Below are positions 31,761-42,649 of a DNA stretch of 64,000 nt, piece after piece. Made by a program: the position numbers and the translations under genes. Under the pieces are notes generated by a model. That model had not been told where the DNA came from, made no database searches, and saw only the letters and a program-made list of their open reading frames with translations. The stretch lies in the NCBI GenBank assembly GCA_014529385.2, contig CM043971.1, forward strand, positions 29,531,709 through 29,595,708. The letters are read 5' to 3'. Each line of letters begins with the position of its first letter. Position 1 is the first letter of the stretch. This DNA comes from Adiantum capillus-veneris. Taxonomy: Eukaryota > Streptophyta > Polypodiopsida > Polypodiales > Pteridaceae.

Positions 31761-33978
31761 CCATGGTGTAGGATTTGAAATGCTCATGTGCAAGATGTAA
31801 ATTTGCGGGGTCCTGTTGTTCTGTGGACTGTGATTTTCTCTTTCGCTTCCTTTTGTTGTTGAGCTAGCTCTCAATTTTGTCGTCTCGTTACAGTATGGCT
31901 CAACTTTGGCTTCTCTATAGATTCTAGCTATGCGATTTCAATGGGTTGTGGATTGCACCACATGATGCTTTGAAGGTATTCACCCCAATTATTTATTAAC
32001 TTTTGATGAGCATCACATGTCCCCATATAATTGAAACATTCTACGGTAGATTTCTTCTCATTTATCTTAGCACGTACATTGGCTCGATATCATATCCTCT
32101 TATAATGCTTACTCCTCTTGTCTAATTTTTTTTTATGGGCGATCAGAATTGCTAAAATGAATCGCTACTTGTGTCTTCTCATAGAATTCATCTAGGGTAC
32201 CACTGGGCCTTGAATGGTTTGTCCCCACATTTGCACCAATATTTAATTCAGATTCTTCGTCCTCATAGTCAATTTAAATTGATGATCCAAAATTTGAATT
32301 GTATGAGCTATAGTCTTTTGAGATACTAGTGGTTTTAGTGTCAGTCAACCAAGCCTTCATCTGGTATGTCATTAGAAGCTATATGCATTTCTTCTATCAT
32401 ATTTAAAGGTATGAGTTGTGGCATTTTTATCCCCCTCAGGTGCTACCCAGTTCGTCCCCCTATTTCCCCAAGTGTCTATGGTTGCTGCTAGGTGGACCCA
32501 ATCCACATTGACAGACTTAGTCATCCCAGGTAGAACATCCATATAAGAGAAATCTTCCCCGGTATCATTGTCCTTTTTACACGTGTAACAATACTGCAAT
32601 GGGGCCAAGTGAATTGTTGTGTCAGATCTATGATCATTTATAAATCTGCTTCCTAGAGGATATGCTCGACCAGTTATGAGATCAACTCGAATGACAAAGT
32701 CTTGCAACTGCAAATAGACATGGTTTTTAGACTAGTCATGCACCATTTTTGCTTCCCTCATGAAAGGACATCCTAATATCATCTCAGATGACATAGTGTG
32801 CTTGGAAAAATCCATAACAATGAAGGTATTCCTTATTTTGTGTCCAAGGACCTTGACCTTGAGATCTTCTAGCATCCCAATAGGTTTAACAATAGTCCCA
32901 TTGGCCATCTTTACCACTATGTTTGTAGTCCCAAGGTGAGGTCTTCCCATAGATTCTCATCAATTTTTAGTTATAATGCTAACCCCAATGCCACCATCAA
33001 GGATTCCCTTCACAGTTAATCCCTTGGTAGTGATTGGTATGGTCACATTAGATTCATCACGTTCAGAGTATTGTCCCAACTTGCTAACGTATTTCAACAA
33101 CAGAGTTCTCATCTAGGTGTTGGGTTGTGGATCTAAATGTTCCTCCTATATTGGCACCTCCCTAGCTCCATCCATCTGTGCAAATTGTGGTAGCCCTATT
33201 TTCAGCTCTCCATTGAGGAAGTTTGAAGAGCTAAGAATAGCTTAGGGTCTCCATATAGTTTAGACATGATGGTGGTTCTAACTTTTGAAGCCATGAAATC
33301 CATCAATTTGGCAATATTTAACGGCACTTTTCGGGCTTTAGTCCCTTGACACGGGGAAGATGAGATCTCCATTTCTTTGATAGGGTCAGGCAATCCTTCT
33401 GTAAACATTATCTTCAACAAGAAGGGAGTACGCCCATTTCCCAATGACTTAAAGTCACTTTATTCTTGGATGACACTAGGTATGGCTAGTGATCTATAGT
33501 CTTTGTGAGGTTGCTTTTGCATAGGAAACACTGTATCGGTAATGTAGATCTGCCCAGGTGCTCTGGCTCTAGATCCCTTTGGGTCTCTTCTACCAAACTC
33601 ATTAATTGCTTAAGTCACTCAATCTCCTCATTAGGGTTTGGGTAAGTTCATATCTTCTCCTTGGGTTCCTTGGGTCTTAGCCATTGTTTGTTTGTTTCCT
33701 AGTGAGCGTTTTAGTCTCCATGGTCTCATTCAAGTCAAAATCCTCTTCAGCGTCGTTCATATACACGGGGTCGTCTCCAGTCCCTATGTTGGTCTTTGAA
33801 CTGGGTCTGACTTTGCTTCGTTTTGTGATCTGTTACTTCATGTGTTATTCTTCTTATGAGATTGGGCAATTGATGATGTGTCTCTTTCTTTGCGATGGCT
33901 CCTCGATAACCTCAAATAAGTTCAATGGCATGATCTTTGGTGCATTTGGATTATTAGGACATTGGGCAATCAAATAAT
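31761..33978 (-). pseudogene. Gypsy-3a protease and flanking linkers
   Basis: The protease core is the 32950-32732 frame: TTNIVVKMANGTIVKPIGMLEDLKVKV, then FIVMDFSKH and EMILGCPFMREAKMVHD. The last equals the 'IILGRPFMRQ' motif of Gypsy-2 with Arg changed to Cys. Upstream near 33000 the minus strand has a D-G-G-like active-site segment. The frame 32713-32372 is a linker with CYTCKKDNDTGEDFSYMDVLPG and no recognised domain. Linkers on both sides are broken. Confidence 0.65.
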
Positions 33979-34857
33979 CTATGCCACATTGATTAGACAT
34001 GAGTATGGGCATTCTAGTTGTACTCGCTTGATGGTTTGCATTAGTGTGGCATTCTTTTGTAGTCTAATAGGACACTCGGCTACACGATGTGGACCTCCAC
34101 ACTTGTAGCATTGAAGAGGTGGTCTATTGGTAGTGAAATTGATATTTTGGCCTCTTGCTGCAAGAGCAACTACTTGATAGACAGGTTTGACTTCTCCCCA
34201 ATAATCCTCCATGTAGTATTATGGACTTTCTTCAAGTGCATCAATCCCATAGGCAATATTAGGGTCTAACTCATCCTCACAATCCACACAAGTAGTAGAT
34301 GACTAACACTCCACTTGATTCACAGAAGTGATTCTCGGATGTGGGGGTTGCAGTCCTAGCACTCTAGGTGGTAATGGTGTTGTTTGAACAACATTTTGGG
34401 CCCTAGGGACCATGTGTTGTGACGGTTGTTCAAGTGGCGGGGTTGGCATCAATGCATGCACTCAATGTGTGTCCGTCCATGTTAAGATTGGTCTATTGGC
34501 CATCGTGCGTTTAAATAGTATGCATTCCTTGGCTTGATGACCATACCTCCCACATGCATTGCAATTTCCATTAAATTTTACTCTAAACGTAGGGCATTCA
34601 CTTATACTATGTGGACCAAAGCAAACTAAGCACCATTGTTGCTCCCTTCGTGGATACATATGACTATTTTGTGAAGCACAATTATCTCTAAGACTTTCGT
34701 GAATGGCCTTGGTGAGATATGATAAAGTCATCTCAGATATCTTTGGCTCTTTAGCAATAGGCTTTATGGTCATTGGCTCATGCCCCGATGCTTGCGAGCT
34801 AGTAGATTTATGCTCAATAGACACTCTTTCTCCTTGAATTATTAAATTTTCCTCCAA
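33979..34857 (-). pseudogene. Gypsy-3a gag zinc-knuckle region
   Basis: Three Cys/His motifs lie in order on the minus strand: CLVCFGPHSISEC (CX2CX3HX4C), CNACGRYGHQAKEC (CX2CX4HX4C) and CYKCGGPHRVAEC (CX2CX3HX4C, near 34110). They are spread over two open frames (34857-34462 and 34212-33979). The first and third use an unusual three-residue gap before His, so only the middle one is canonical. Confidence 0.75.
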
Positions 34858-35020
34858 TTGGATCGCATTGGTGGTGATTGCTTCCCAAGTGGTGATACCT
34901 CTAATGACTAGGCCATTGTAGGTATCCTCATGTCATAGTCCCCTAATAAATATATCGAGCAATTGGTTATTATTGAAGTGCTCCTTTGAATTACAATGAG
35001 AATTCAAATGCTTCAAGCGA

Positions 35021-36768
35021 CTAATAAAGTCTCTCACGGATGCCCCTTCCTCTCATTGGGCTTTTTTGGAGCTGAGAGGCTACATCCCAAAGCACCCACT
35101 CTCGTATGTACTCTTTCAAGAATATTCTCCTAAGAGTAGGGTAAATCCTTTTCTCTTCCATCCTTAGGGTCCTATACCAATCCCCAGCCTTCCCATTAAA
35201 GGTCAGGTTTAAAGCATTACTCGTATGCAGCTCATTGTGTTCTCCTAGGGAATCACGAATTTGTTCAAATACTTTGATATGCTTTCTCACATTCCCGTCT
35301 CCACTAAATTTTTATGTGAGCATGGCTATTTGCACTGCCTTACTTTTAGGATCTCTATCAGGCGTGTTACATATATTTTTAGCAATAGATCGATTGATAG
35401 CTTGAGCAAATGTTGCCAAGTCACCCAAGTGAGTAGTTATAGTGGGATAGGTGCTCTTGAGACTGCATGTGGAATGAGGGTTGGCATCAGGTTAAGCATA
35501 CGGGTGATCCTCAAATCCCAAGCTGGATACAATGTTGTGCCATGTGGTGGCCCAAAGTTCATATGTGTGGCCCTGGGCATAGCAGCTGTTGGATGTGACA
35601 TGCTAAGGCTAGGTGGTATGGTCCCATTGAAATAAGGGCTTGGATGTTGTGGTCGTGGAGCATAAGTTGTTGAAACAATGGGAGGGGTAGGAGCTACATG
35701 AACACGAGGGCCCATAGGTGCATATGATTGATACACACTTGTAAGTACTATTGTAGGCATTGGGCCACCATGTACCGGTGCTTTACTAATAAATGAGGTC
35801 CACGGCATGTTTTTTGTCATGCCCATCATTGGGGTAGGCATGGTAGCCGTGGTGTCAAGAGAAAGATGAGCTAAACTTGGAAAGGTAAAGCTATCGCTTG
35901 TGGACTCATATTGTACTGAGACCCCTGGCAAAACAACATATGGAGGATCCATCGGGCTTACCGAGGGAGTCTCCATTTGTTATATAGTTGGTTGCTTAGC
36001 CTTCCCTGTATCCAAGAATCTCATGAGACCCGTTGAAGGCAGGTGGATCCCTTTATTCTGCCTCTCCAACTCAATAACCCTATGGATGACATCACAAACT
36101 CTTTGTTGTTTCTTTTCTACGCTAGTAGCACCCGATGTGGATTGTAGGACATCTAACCAACCATGAAAGGTGTGACCTGTGTATAGGTCGGTTAAAGTCT
36201 TTGCTTGTAGTTCATACTCCCAATTTTCATTTAGAAACTCTCCATCTAGGATTGAGGTGCTAGGGGTGTCCATTGAACTAGATGCAATGTGGCTCTTTAT
36301 GGTTTGACCCTCAGTGGTTGCTAATTTAGCAGCAATTGATTGCTGTACTAGCATGGATGTTGACATAGGGGCCTTTGCCTTTAGCTCTGTCCATTGCTCT
36401 CCTTTGCGTAAGCTTTTGATTTCCTTTTTCCTAATTGCAAGGATATGTCACTCAACCTCTTGCACTTCAGCAAGGCTTCTACCATCAGGTAATATAACCT
36501 CGGAGGGGAATAGCTCTGAAGAGTCAGGGAGTGCAGTGAATGGTGTATTCACATGCACACTCTCCAGGAGCATGGGGTCTACATTGGTCATGAATGGTGA
36601 ATTTACTTTCCCATCCCCTTCATTTACATCGCTAGCTCCATGTTTGGAGCGAGTGGCTTTACTAAAAGTCTCTTTCAAGAGGCTAAGCACGCTCGGCCCA
36701 GACCGTGAGCCCATGGCATGCATGTTTTGGCTTGAATTTTTGGGATTGGGCATTGGGTAACCTTCCAT
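35021..36768 (-). pseudogene. Gypsy-3a gag capsid and N-terminal region
   Basis: On the minus strand the order is MEGYPMPNPKNSSQNMHAMG (start at 36768), then a stop near 36448. Next are a frame 36366-35980 with GEFLNENWEYELQAKTLTDLY and RVIELERQNKGIHLPSTGLM, a Pro/Ser/Thr-rich frame 35976-35437, and a capsid-like part (35290-35021) with LNLTFNGKAGDWYRTL, the gag W-Y-x-x-L motif. The segment 35850-36850 is repeated in Gypsy-3b at 51943-52950, which helps to define the unit. Confidence 0.72.
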
Positions 36769-37322
36769 GATGTCGTAGTCAGAGGAAGAGTCACTAGATG
36801 CAATATGTGGGTCCTGAGTGATACTACCTTAGGTTCCCGCTGAGGGTCTAGAGCCTAATATGGAGGAATAATGGGTGCATGCATAAACGGAGACACTCTC
36901 TATATGATCGTTCTCTAGCACAAGACCAAAGTGTAGGTGTATGTGACCTCAACACCCTAGAAGTGTTGGTGAGTGCCCGTGAAGGCCGCTCACCTAGTTT
37001 TTTGGGTGTTTTGCAACCCAAATTTACTCTCAATTTTTTATTTTTTATTTTTTTTACCAAGCCATGAAATATGACGTGTGATAGCTCAAAATGAGCGTCT
37101 TGGCTAGAGGGATGTGCCGTGCTTTACAGTCCCCGATTAGATTACTTAAGGCCCTCAAAATCCTAAAAACAAACTTTTTTAGTCAAGAAGAGAGCTAAAA
37201 TTAGTAAGTCCAAGGGTGTAAGTGTGAAGGGAAGGGTGGAGGACTTGAAGGACTTGTCCCACATGCGCTCCCTTCACCTTGAGGAGGTAGTCTATATATA
37301 TATATATATCTATATCTATATA

Positions 37323-37386
<64 letters not shown>

Positions 37387-37902
37387 CATAAGACTGAAGA
37401 CTGAGGCCTGGGCTTGGGCTTGATCCCAATCCCTTCCTTTTAATATAAGCATTTTCTTTTTTCTTTCTTCTTTTTGAAATTTCTTTTTTATCTCAATTTT
37501 TTTGAACATTTTTTAAATTTTATTATTTTTATTTTTCGAAGAAAAAAATTTTCAAAAAAATATTCTATGAATAAGGTTGTGTTGCGTGGGCGCTGAGCTC
37601 ACGCGCACAGAGCATGTCTAACTCATGCAGCTACACCTTGCAATTACAACACACTACACACTAACGACACTAACACTACACCTTGCACACTAACTAACAC
37701 TAACATACATGCTACTTAATAGAGCTAACAAAACCTGCTAAAATCTGCACATTGTAGAGCTTAACAGATCTAACAAAATATGCACAAAGTTGCACCTTGC
37801 AGCACCAATAGATATAATTACAACTCAAAAAAACCAAAAAGGACAGAAGTAAATGGCTTCATGAGGCAGCACCAAGTGCTCCTTGAGCTTGGTGCAAGGC
37901 AA
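36769..37902 (-). other. Gypsy-3a 5' leader, non-coding, with TA repeat
   Basis: No credible ORF is seen. It aligns with 53000-53186 plus 58875-59702 of Gypsy-3b. A TA-rich microsatellite lies at 37291-37382, and a stretch of short 'ACTAACA/ACTACAC' words at about 37640-37760. The alignment stops at 37902, where the Copia-2 LTR begins. Confidence 0.75.
37291..37382. repeat. (TA)n microsatellite
   Basis: About 90 bp of TA with three TC interruptions. The Gypsy-3b leader has only a short TA run at the same place (about 59027), so it expanded in this copy. Confidence 0.9.
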
Positions 37903-38171
37903 TGAAGGAGAGGAGCTGGGAGCACAGCGAAAGCAGAAGATGAATAGCACACACAGTCACACACACACGCGCCACCATAGCCTCACACACAGGTTGGAGG
38001 AGGAGAGCCATCACACACGGTGTGCCCCCTTTCTTTTTTTTCTATCTTATGCACTAAGACACAATACACATTATACTTAGTGTTAGTGGCTCACACAAGT
38101 GTATAGCTGTACACTTAGGGTTAGTAGCGGTTAATGATGGGCGGTCGGCCACATGGCCATTAAACCTAACA
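37903..38171 (-). repeat. Copia-2 3' LTR
   Basis: The plus strand begins TGAAGGAG where Gypsy-3a homology ends, and finishes CCTAACA just before the minus-strand polypurine tract AAGTGGGAGAA (38182-38172). The length would be 269 bp. There is no second LTR to confirm the left boundary, but alignment of Gypsy-3a with Gypsy-3b independently places the break at 37902. Confidence 0.75.
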
Positions 38172-38226
38172 TTCTCCCACTTGATGGCCAATGTGGGAGA
38201 CCATAAGAATGGAAGAGAACCACTCT

Positions 38227-38861
38227 TCACCCAATGCCTATCAACTTATGATAGTACTGAAAATGATGGCTGGAGAGACTTTTAGTTAGTGCATCCACTG
38301 TGTTCTCTGATGTAGGAATCTTCACTAAATTAAGGCTCTTGTTTTCCAAGCATTCACAACTAAAGTGATAACGCACATCAATGTGTTTCTTTTTGGAATG
38401 AAACACTGGATTGTTAGCCAAGGCAATAGCACTCTAACTGTCACAATGAAGAACTTGCGTACACTGCTCCAATCCAAGATCTTTCACTAGGCGAGCAAGC
38501 CAAATAGCTTCTTTGCATGCCTCACTCAATGCAACATACTCTGCCTCTGTGGTAGAAATGGATGTACAGTCTTGAAGAACGGATCTTCAAGAAATAGCAG
38601 AACCAGCAAATGTGTAAATCCAACCTGTTGTTGATTTACAACTGTCAACACAACCTGCATAATCACTGTCTACAAATACCTGAATGGATGACTCTCCACG
38701 ACCATAGCATAGCTGTCTATCTGCAGTGCCACTCAAATATCTAAGAATCGACTTCACAGCATCCCAATTCTTTTTACTAGGGTTAGACATAAATCTAATG
38801 ACAAGTCCCACTGCATGTGCAATGCCATGTCTTGTAGCCACCGTGGCATACATGAGACTAC
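38227..38861 (-). pseudogene. Copia-2 RNase H and RT C-terminal end
   Basis: On the minus strand the segment begins at the Gypsy-4 junction with LMYATVATRHGIAHAVG. It passes KSILRYLSG and VFVDSDYAGC (catalytic Asp), a SISTTEAEYVALSEA region (catalytic Glu), HCDS, and HSKKKHIDVRYHF, and ends DALTKSL before a stop at 38227. Stops near 38587 and 38437 break it. The domain is otherwise complete. Confidence 0.87.
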
Positions 38862-40571
38862 TGATAGCCGTTCTTCGGCTCTTTGTAATTGCCACAGTGA
38901 GTTACCTCACCCTACCAAAATCACCCAAATACTGTGGCTATCCCTACCATTTCACTGTACATAGGCGTGCGTAAGTCACGGGACTTTTCCCATATCTTCT
39001 TAAAAAACCCTCAATTAGCTAGTCATTGGGCTAGTTGATCCAAAAAAATAAAAAATATAAAAAATATAAGTATATTATGGCCCATGCATATGTAAATATT
39101 TCTTTGTATATAGGGCCTAAATAAAAGATTTTTCATAATTATTTTGGTATTTATTTAAATATTTCTACCTAGGTGTGTGCTATTTATGCTCTGTACATTG
39201 CCTCACCATTACCACAATTTTTTCTTACCATTTTTCATACCCTTTATTCCATATAGAAATATTTTCATGTAAGCTTCTCTTATATTTGGTGTAACTCCAC
39301 CCCAACAAAAATCCAAAAAAACTAGTTTTATTTATGTGTATATTTTTTCACTATTGTGATTTTTCCCTTCCTACATCTATTTTGTTTTTTTTTTCTAAAA
39401 AATTAGAACACCAAAAATATTTATCTTTTTATGGTAGCCTCATAATGAGAGAGATTTCATTTGACCCCTTTATATTTTTTCCACTTATATTATTTATATT
39501 TGACATGTACATATTTTTTGGACCCCTCAATATTTGATTTTCTTAGTTGTACTATTCACTTATATCATAATCTCAACAATATCTTCAATTATAGACCTAC
39601 CAAATAAGGTCAAGGGTAGGTGGCATGCATACATGCACTATGGAGGGCTCACTCTTGGAGGTATTCAAAAGAATCATCCAAAGAAGGACCCCACAAGGAC
39701 CTTGTGCAGTGGAAAAAAACAATCAGTTTTGCTGAATTTTTAAAGTTCACTTACTCTCCGAATTTGAAAAGGTGATACAAACAAACGTTGTAGCTCGTGC
39801 GCTGAACTTTTGCCTCAAATTTTTTCATATGTTTTTGAGCTACGAGCTGTGAGCTATGATTTTATTAGTGGACCCCAATTTTCCCATGTTATGCAGCCAC
39901 ACTCTCTCTTCCACTTTATCATTTTCCTCTTTCACACACACTTCTCCACTCATCATCCCCACCTCTCTCACCCCTCCTCTCTGCACCCTACTCACCTTCT
40001 CGTCAACCTTGAAGAATAAGAGAAACCATGGTGAACTCATACCTCCCACACACAATTCCATTCCAAAATTGACCACCTAGTCTCATTTTTCCTCCTCCAA
40101 ATTACCCATATCTTTCAAAAAAACCACAAAATTCGGCCTCTTCTCTTAAAAGACAGCATCATGGTGGTTGATTACTCAGCTTCAATTACCTTATCTCTCA
40201 AGGAAGGTCAAGAGTGGAGAAAAAATGTACCGTCAAAGCTAGTGGACCGTCAACAAGCGTCAAAATTGGCCCTACTCAAGACACTTGGAGCATCAACCTT
40301 GTAAGAAATCCAACTTTTCTTACCTCTTAAGAGTTTTTCTTCCTTATTTGTATCCTACATGGATACTCCCATTGTAAATATCCAATTCCATTTGTAAATT
40401 AATACTAACTCTACTAACACTAACCCACTATGAAAAATCCTATCACCTCCATTTCTCTCCTCTCTCTTTCCCCACCAACTTCTTGATAATTCCAAGCAAA
40501 AGAAATTAGATAAATTGCTGAAAATCTAACCCAACCATGGTTAGAGGAGTAACCCTAGCCTTCAAAATTGC

Positions 40572-40583
40572 TATAAAAGGAGG
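40572..40583 (+). promoter_or_regulatory. Gypsy-4 LTR TATA box
   Basis: TATAAAAGGAGG, with the same box in the 3' LTR at 50100. The distance to the LTR end is about 0.9 kb, so R-U5 is long. Confidence 0.7.
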
Positions 40584-41237
40584 GTGTAGCTAGCACAAAA
40601 AGGGGGAGCCATAAGCAAGAGCACTATGCTATAGCTTGAGAAGCCAAGCTCAACCTCTCTAGAAGGAGCTCTTGAGTGGAAGCTCATTGTCTTATGCATG
40701 TGCATGTGTTGTAATAGGGGATTAGCAAGGGAACTCTATGACATTGTAAGAGAGAGAGTGATCATTCAATTGAGAGTAGGAAATCTATCATTTCTCCTAC
40801 TAGTGTAAGCCCAACATTCGCTGAATCAAGGAGGGTGGATTTGGACTAAGCTTGGATACTTTGTCTCCCTTCCAACGTGAAGTAATGGACAACAATGATG
40901 CGTAAGTGTCTTGGTGTTTTTTGTTAAGTTCTTGATAGCTTGTCTCTGGTGTTGTCATCAATCTAGCCATAAATCCCACATACTGTAAGAGGGCGACAGG
41001 GTGGAGAGGACTCCCCTGGCCTTAAGACAGTGATTGGGGTGGCTTTTCTTGTGATGTGTTGTGGTGAAATTTACGCAAGCTATGTTGAACAAATACAAAT
41101 CTCACTTTGATTTGTCATGACAGATTTGTAAGAAGGTATTAATGCAACAAGCACCCCCTTCCCCTTTCTCTCTCTTTCTTAAATATATAGTTGTGTTTGC
41201 TTGATCATTGCCGATACGTTTCAAAGCAGCCCGAGCA

Positions 41238-41240
<3 letters not shown>

Positions 41241-41319
<79 letters not shown>
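41241..41319. repeat. (CT)n microsatellite in Gypsy-4 5' LTR
   Basis: 79 bp of TC/CT dinucleotides. The 3' LTR homologue at 50769-50901 is 133 bp. Confidence 0.95.
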
Positions 41320-41321
<2 letters not shown>

Positions 41322-41496
41322 GCGTCCTAGTTCGCATCCAAAACTAGGTGGTGCCCCAAATTTGTGTAGGGTTAGGTTGCGGGTTTGTGTGTGTGTTTAT
41401 TGTTTTTTCCAACCCCAACCCAATTGAGCAGCACGGGAGCCTTGAAGGGTGTCTAGAGGTTGCTCTTCTTGTTGCCCGCCCCGGACCGCTTCAAAT

Positions 41497-41514
41497 TGGT
41501 GCCCCCACTGAGGA
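41497..41514 (+). promoter_or_regulatory. Gypsy-4 primer binding site
   Basis: TGGTGCCCCCACTGAGGA, three bases after the 5' LTR. It is identical to the Gypsy-5 site (57724-57707, minus strand). Confidence 0.85.
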
Positions 41515-41569
41515 CAGGCTTGTGTATGTTTTGTGAAGGCTCAAGCTTTAGCATAATCAAGTAGCTTGC

Positions 41570-41782
41570 ATGAATCACGAGAATTTGTATGATCCCTTCA
41601 TTCCCATTGCAAGGCAAAAGGTACACATAATTGTTAGTACTAAGTTGCAATTTCAGCGAGTAATTCGTAGAATTTTAGGTCCTCTTAGGTTAGCCGAGAT
41701 AAACACTTCGGTAAATCCTTTTATTTTGCCTCTCATTAGGTACGATATTAGCTTGGACGTCTATATTTTTGTGTTATTTTAA
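41570..41782 (+). CDS. Gypsy-4 leader module A1, 70 aa
   Basis: ATG 41570. This is the more diverged of two tandem module-A copies. It shares the order of motifs with A2: FIPIARQ, a VHIIV strand, TKLQFQRVIR, ILGPLRLAEI, NPFILPLIRYD and the C-terminal SLDVYIFVLF directly before TAA. It begins 55 nt after the PBS, so it is the first ORF of the genomic RNA. Function is unknown. The two copies suggest an internal duplication before the element diversified. Confidence 0.6.
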   Translation: MNHENLYDPFIPIARQKVHIIVSTKLQFQRVIRRILGPLRLAEINTSVNPFILPLIRYDISLDVYIFVLF

Positions 41783-41803
41783 GCATTAGGACATGCATAG
41801 GCC

Positions 41804-42022
41804 ATGGATAATGGACCAGGAATAGAGGTTTTTCCCTTTCATTTTACTCCACACATTAGAATAAACGTTGCAATTAGTAGAAAGATCCATTTTCAACAAC
41901 GAATGGTGTTCATGTTTGGTGCCCAAAGAGTAGGAGAAATTCTTGCATCACCAAACCCTGTCATTCTACCTCTCATCAACTACCACACTTCTTTTGATGT
42001 ACATGTGTTCATTTTATTTTAA
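41804..42022 (+). CDS. Gypsy-4 leader module A2, 72 aa
   Basis: ATG 41804, 21 nt after A1 ends. Motifs are VFPFHFTPHIRINV, SRKIHFQQRMVFMFG, RVGEILASP, PVILPLINYH and SFDVHVFILF, then TAA. Residue by residue it is close to Gypsy-5 (72 aa) and Gypsy-1 (75 aa), and all three begin Met-Asp. No signal peptide, zinc site or known domain is seen. Conservation of both length and the hydrophobic C-terminus, while flanking leader DNA has diverged, suggests selection on the protein. Confidence 0.7.
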   Translation: MDNGPGIEVFPFHFTPHIRINVAISRKIHFQQRMVFMFGAQRVGEILASPNPVILPLINYHTSFDVHVFILF

Positions 42023-42048
42023 AATGAAGTGCAGCCCGGCAAAATAGT

Positions 42049-42603
42049 GTGTATGTTTGTTTTTTCTTTGTCCAAGTTGTTACAAGAAACAAAAAAACGA
42101 TCATTTGTTCTAACTGGGAATGTGTGTGCAGTGAAAGTTCAATCCTTAGAGATCTAGCTCTATTACCAATTGAGTTGCAGGAGCAAGTAGTAAGGCGTCT
42201 CCCTCATAACAAGAGGGTGGTGAAGTTAAGACGGAAGGTCCTACGCGTGGATTCCATTTTCCTCTTGTTGTTGGGCACTAAGGAAGACCGCGCATTCATC
42301 CAACTAGTGTGTGCCCTAAGATTGGTAAATAGAGTGAAATTTGGAGTTTGGCGAGTGCATTTCACCATTGAGGAAGACTCTTCAGGAAACTTGCGGCCAG
42401 AGTTCATGCTTCATAGACTCACATTTGGTGAATTTTTCCCTCATTTGCGTCTTATTAATAGTCTTCCTTTCGCTTTCAACAAAGGAGATAGGGAGCTATT
42501 CAGAGCTTGTCTTAATAAAGAGAGCATAGAGAAGATTGCAAATTTGTATAAATTCTCATCCTTCTCTACTTTCTATGACTCTTTGTTCATAGAGACATTG
42601 TAA
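42049..42603 (+). CDS. Gypsy-4 leader module B1, unknown, no ATG start
   Basis: The open frame contains no usable ATG before its conserved part. Conserved segments shared with B2 are VVRRLPH, a hydrophobic strand, ED-AFIQLVCALR, VKFGVW, MLHRLTFGEFFPHLRLINSLPFAF and DRELF. A good 3' splice-site-like sequence (TTCTAAC, then GTGTGTGCAG at 42131) lies just before the conserved region, so it may be an exon rather than a free ORF. I do not recognise the family. A distant relation to Gypsy-1 leader ORF 3 is possible. Confidence 0.5.
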   Translation: MYVCFFFVQVVTRNKKTIICSNWECVCSESSILRDLALLPIELQEQVVRRLPHNKRVVKLRRKVLRVDSIFLLLLGTKEDRAFIQLVCALRLVNRVKFGVWRVHFTIEEDSSGNLRPEFMLHRLTFGEFFPHLRLINSLPFAFNKGDRELFRACLNKESIEKIANLYKFSSFSTFYDSLFIETL

Positions 42604-42649
42604 ATCTCTTTATGCTTTTGAATGATTTAACCATAATCCTAAGGAGTTT

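Larger units (their letters stand above)
27646..37902 (-). mobile_element. Gypsy-3a: old Ty3/Gypsy element lacking both LTRs
   Basis: Read on the minus strand: 5' leader (37902-36770), gag with three zinc knuckles, protease, RT, RNase H, integrase and a long post-integrase region. At the left edge the minus strand reads AAGGAAGGGGGTTTCA, which looks like the polypurine tract. At the right edge, comparison with Gypsy-3b shows it stops two bases before the PBS. Only the internal region survives. It carries many stops. Confidence 0.82.
38862..41493 (+). repeat. Gypsy-4 5' LTR
   Basis: 2,632 bp, TGATAGCCG...CCGCTTCA. TATA box TATAAAAGGAGG at 40572. A (CT)n run occupies 41241-41319. ORFs inside it (for example 39534-39743, 39856-40080) recur in the other LTR and lack any recognisable domain. 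Confidence 0.94.

Noticed and set aside
35261-36760. Plus-strand ORFs antisense to Gypsy-3a gag
   Set aside because: They are shadows of the minus-strand gag; no domain, and poor agreement with the Gypsy-3b copy.
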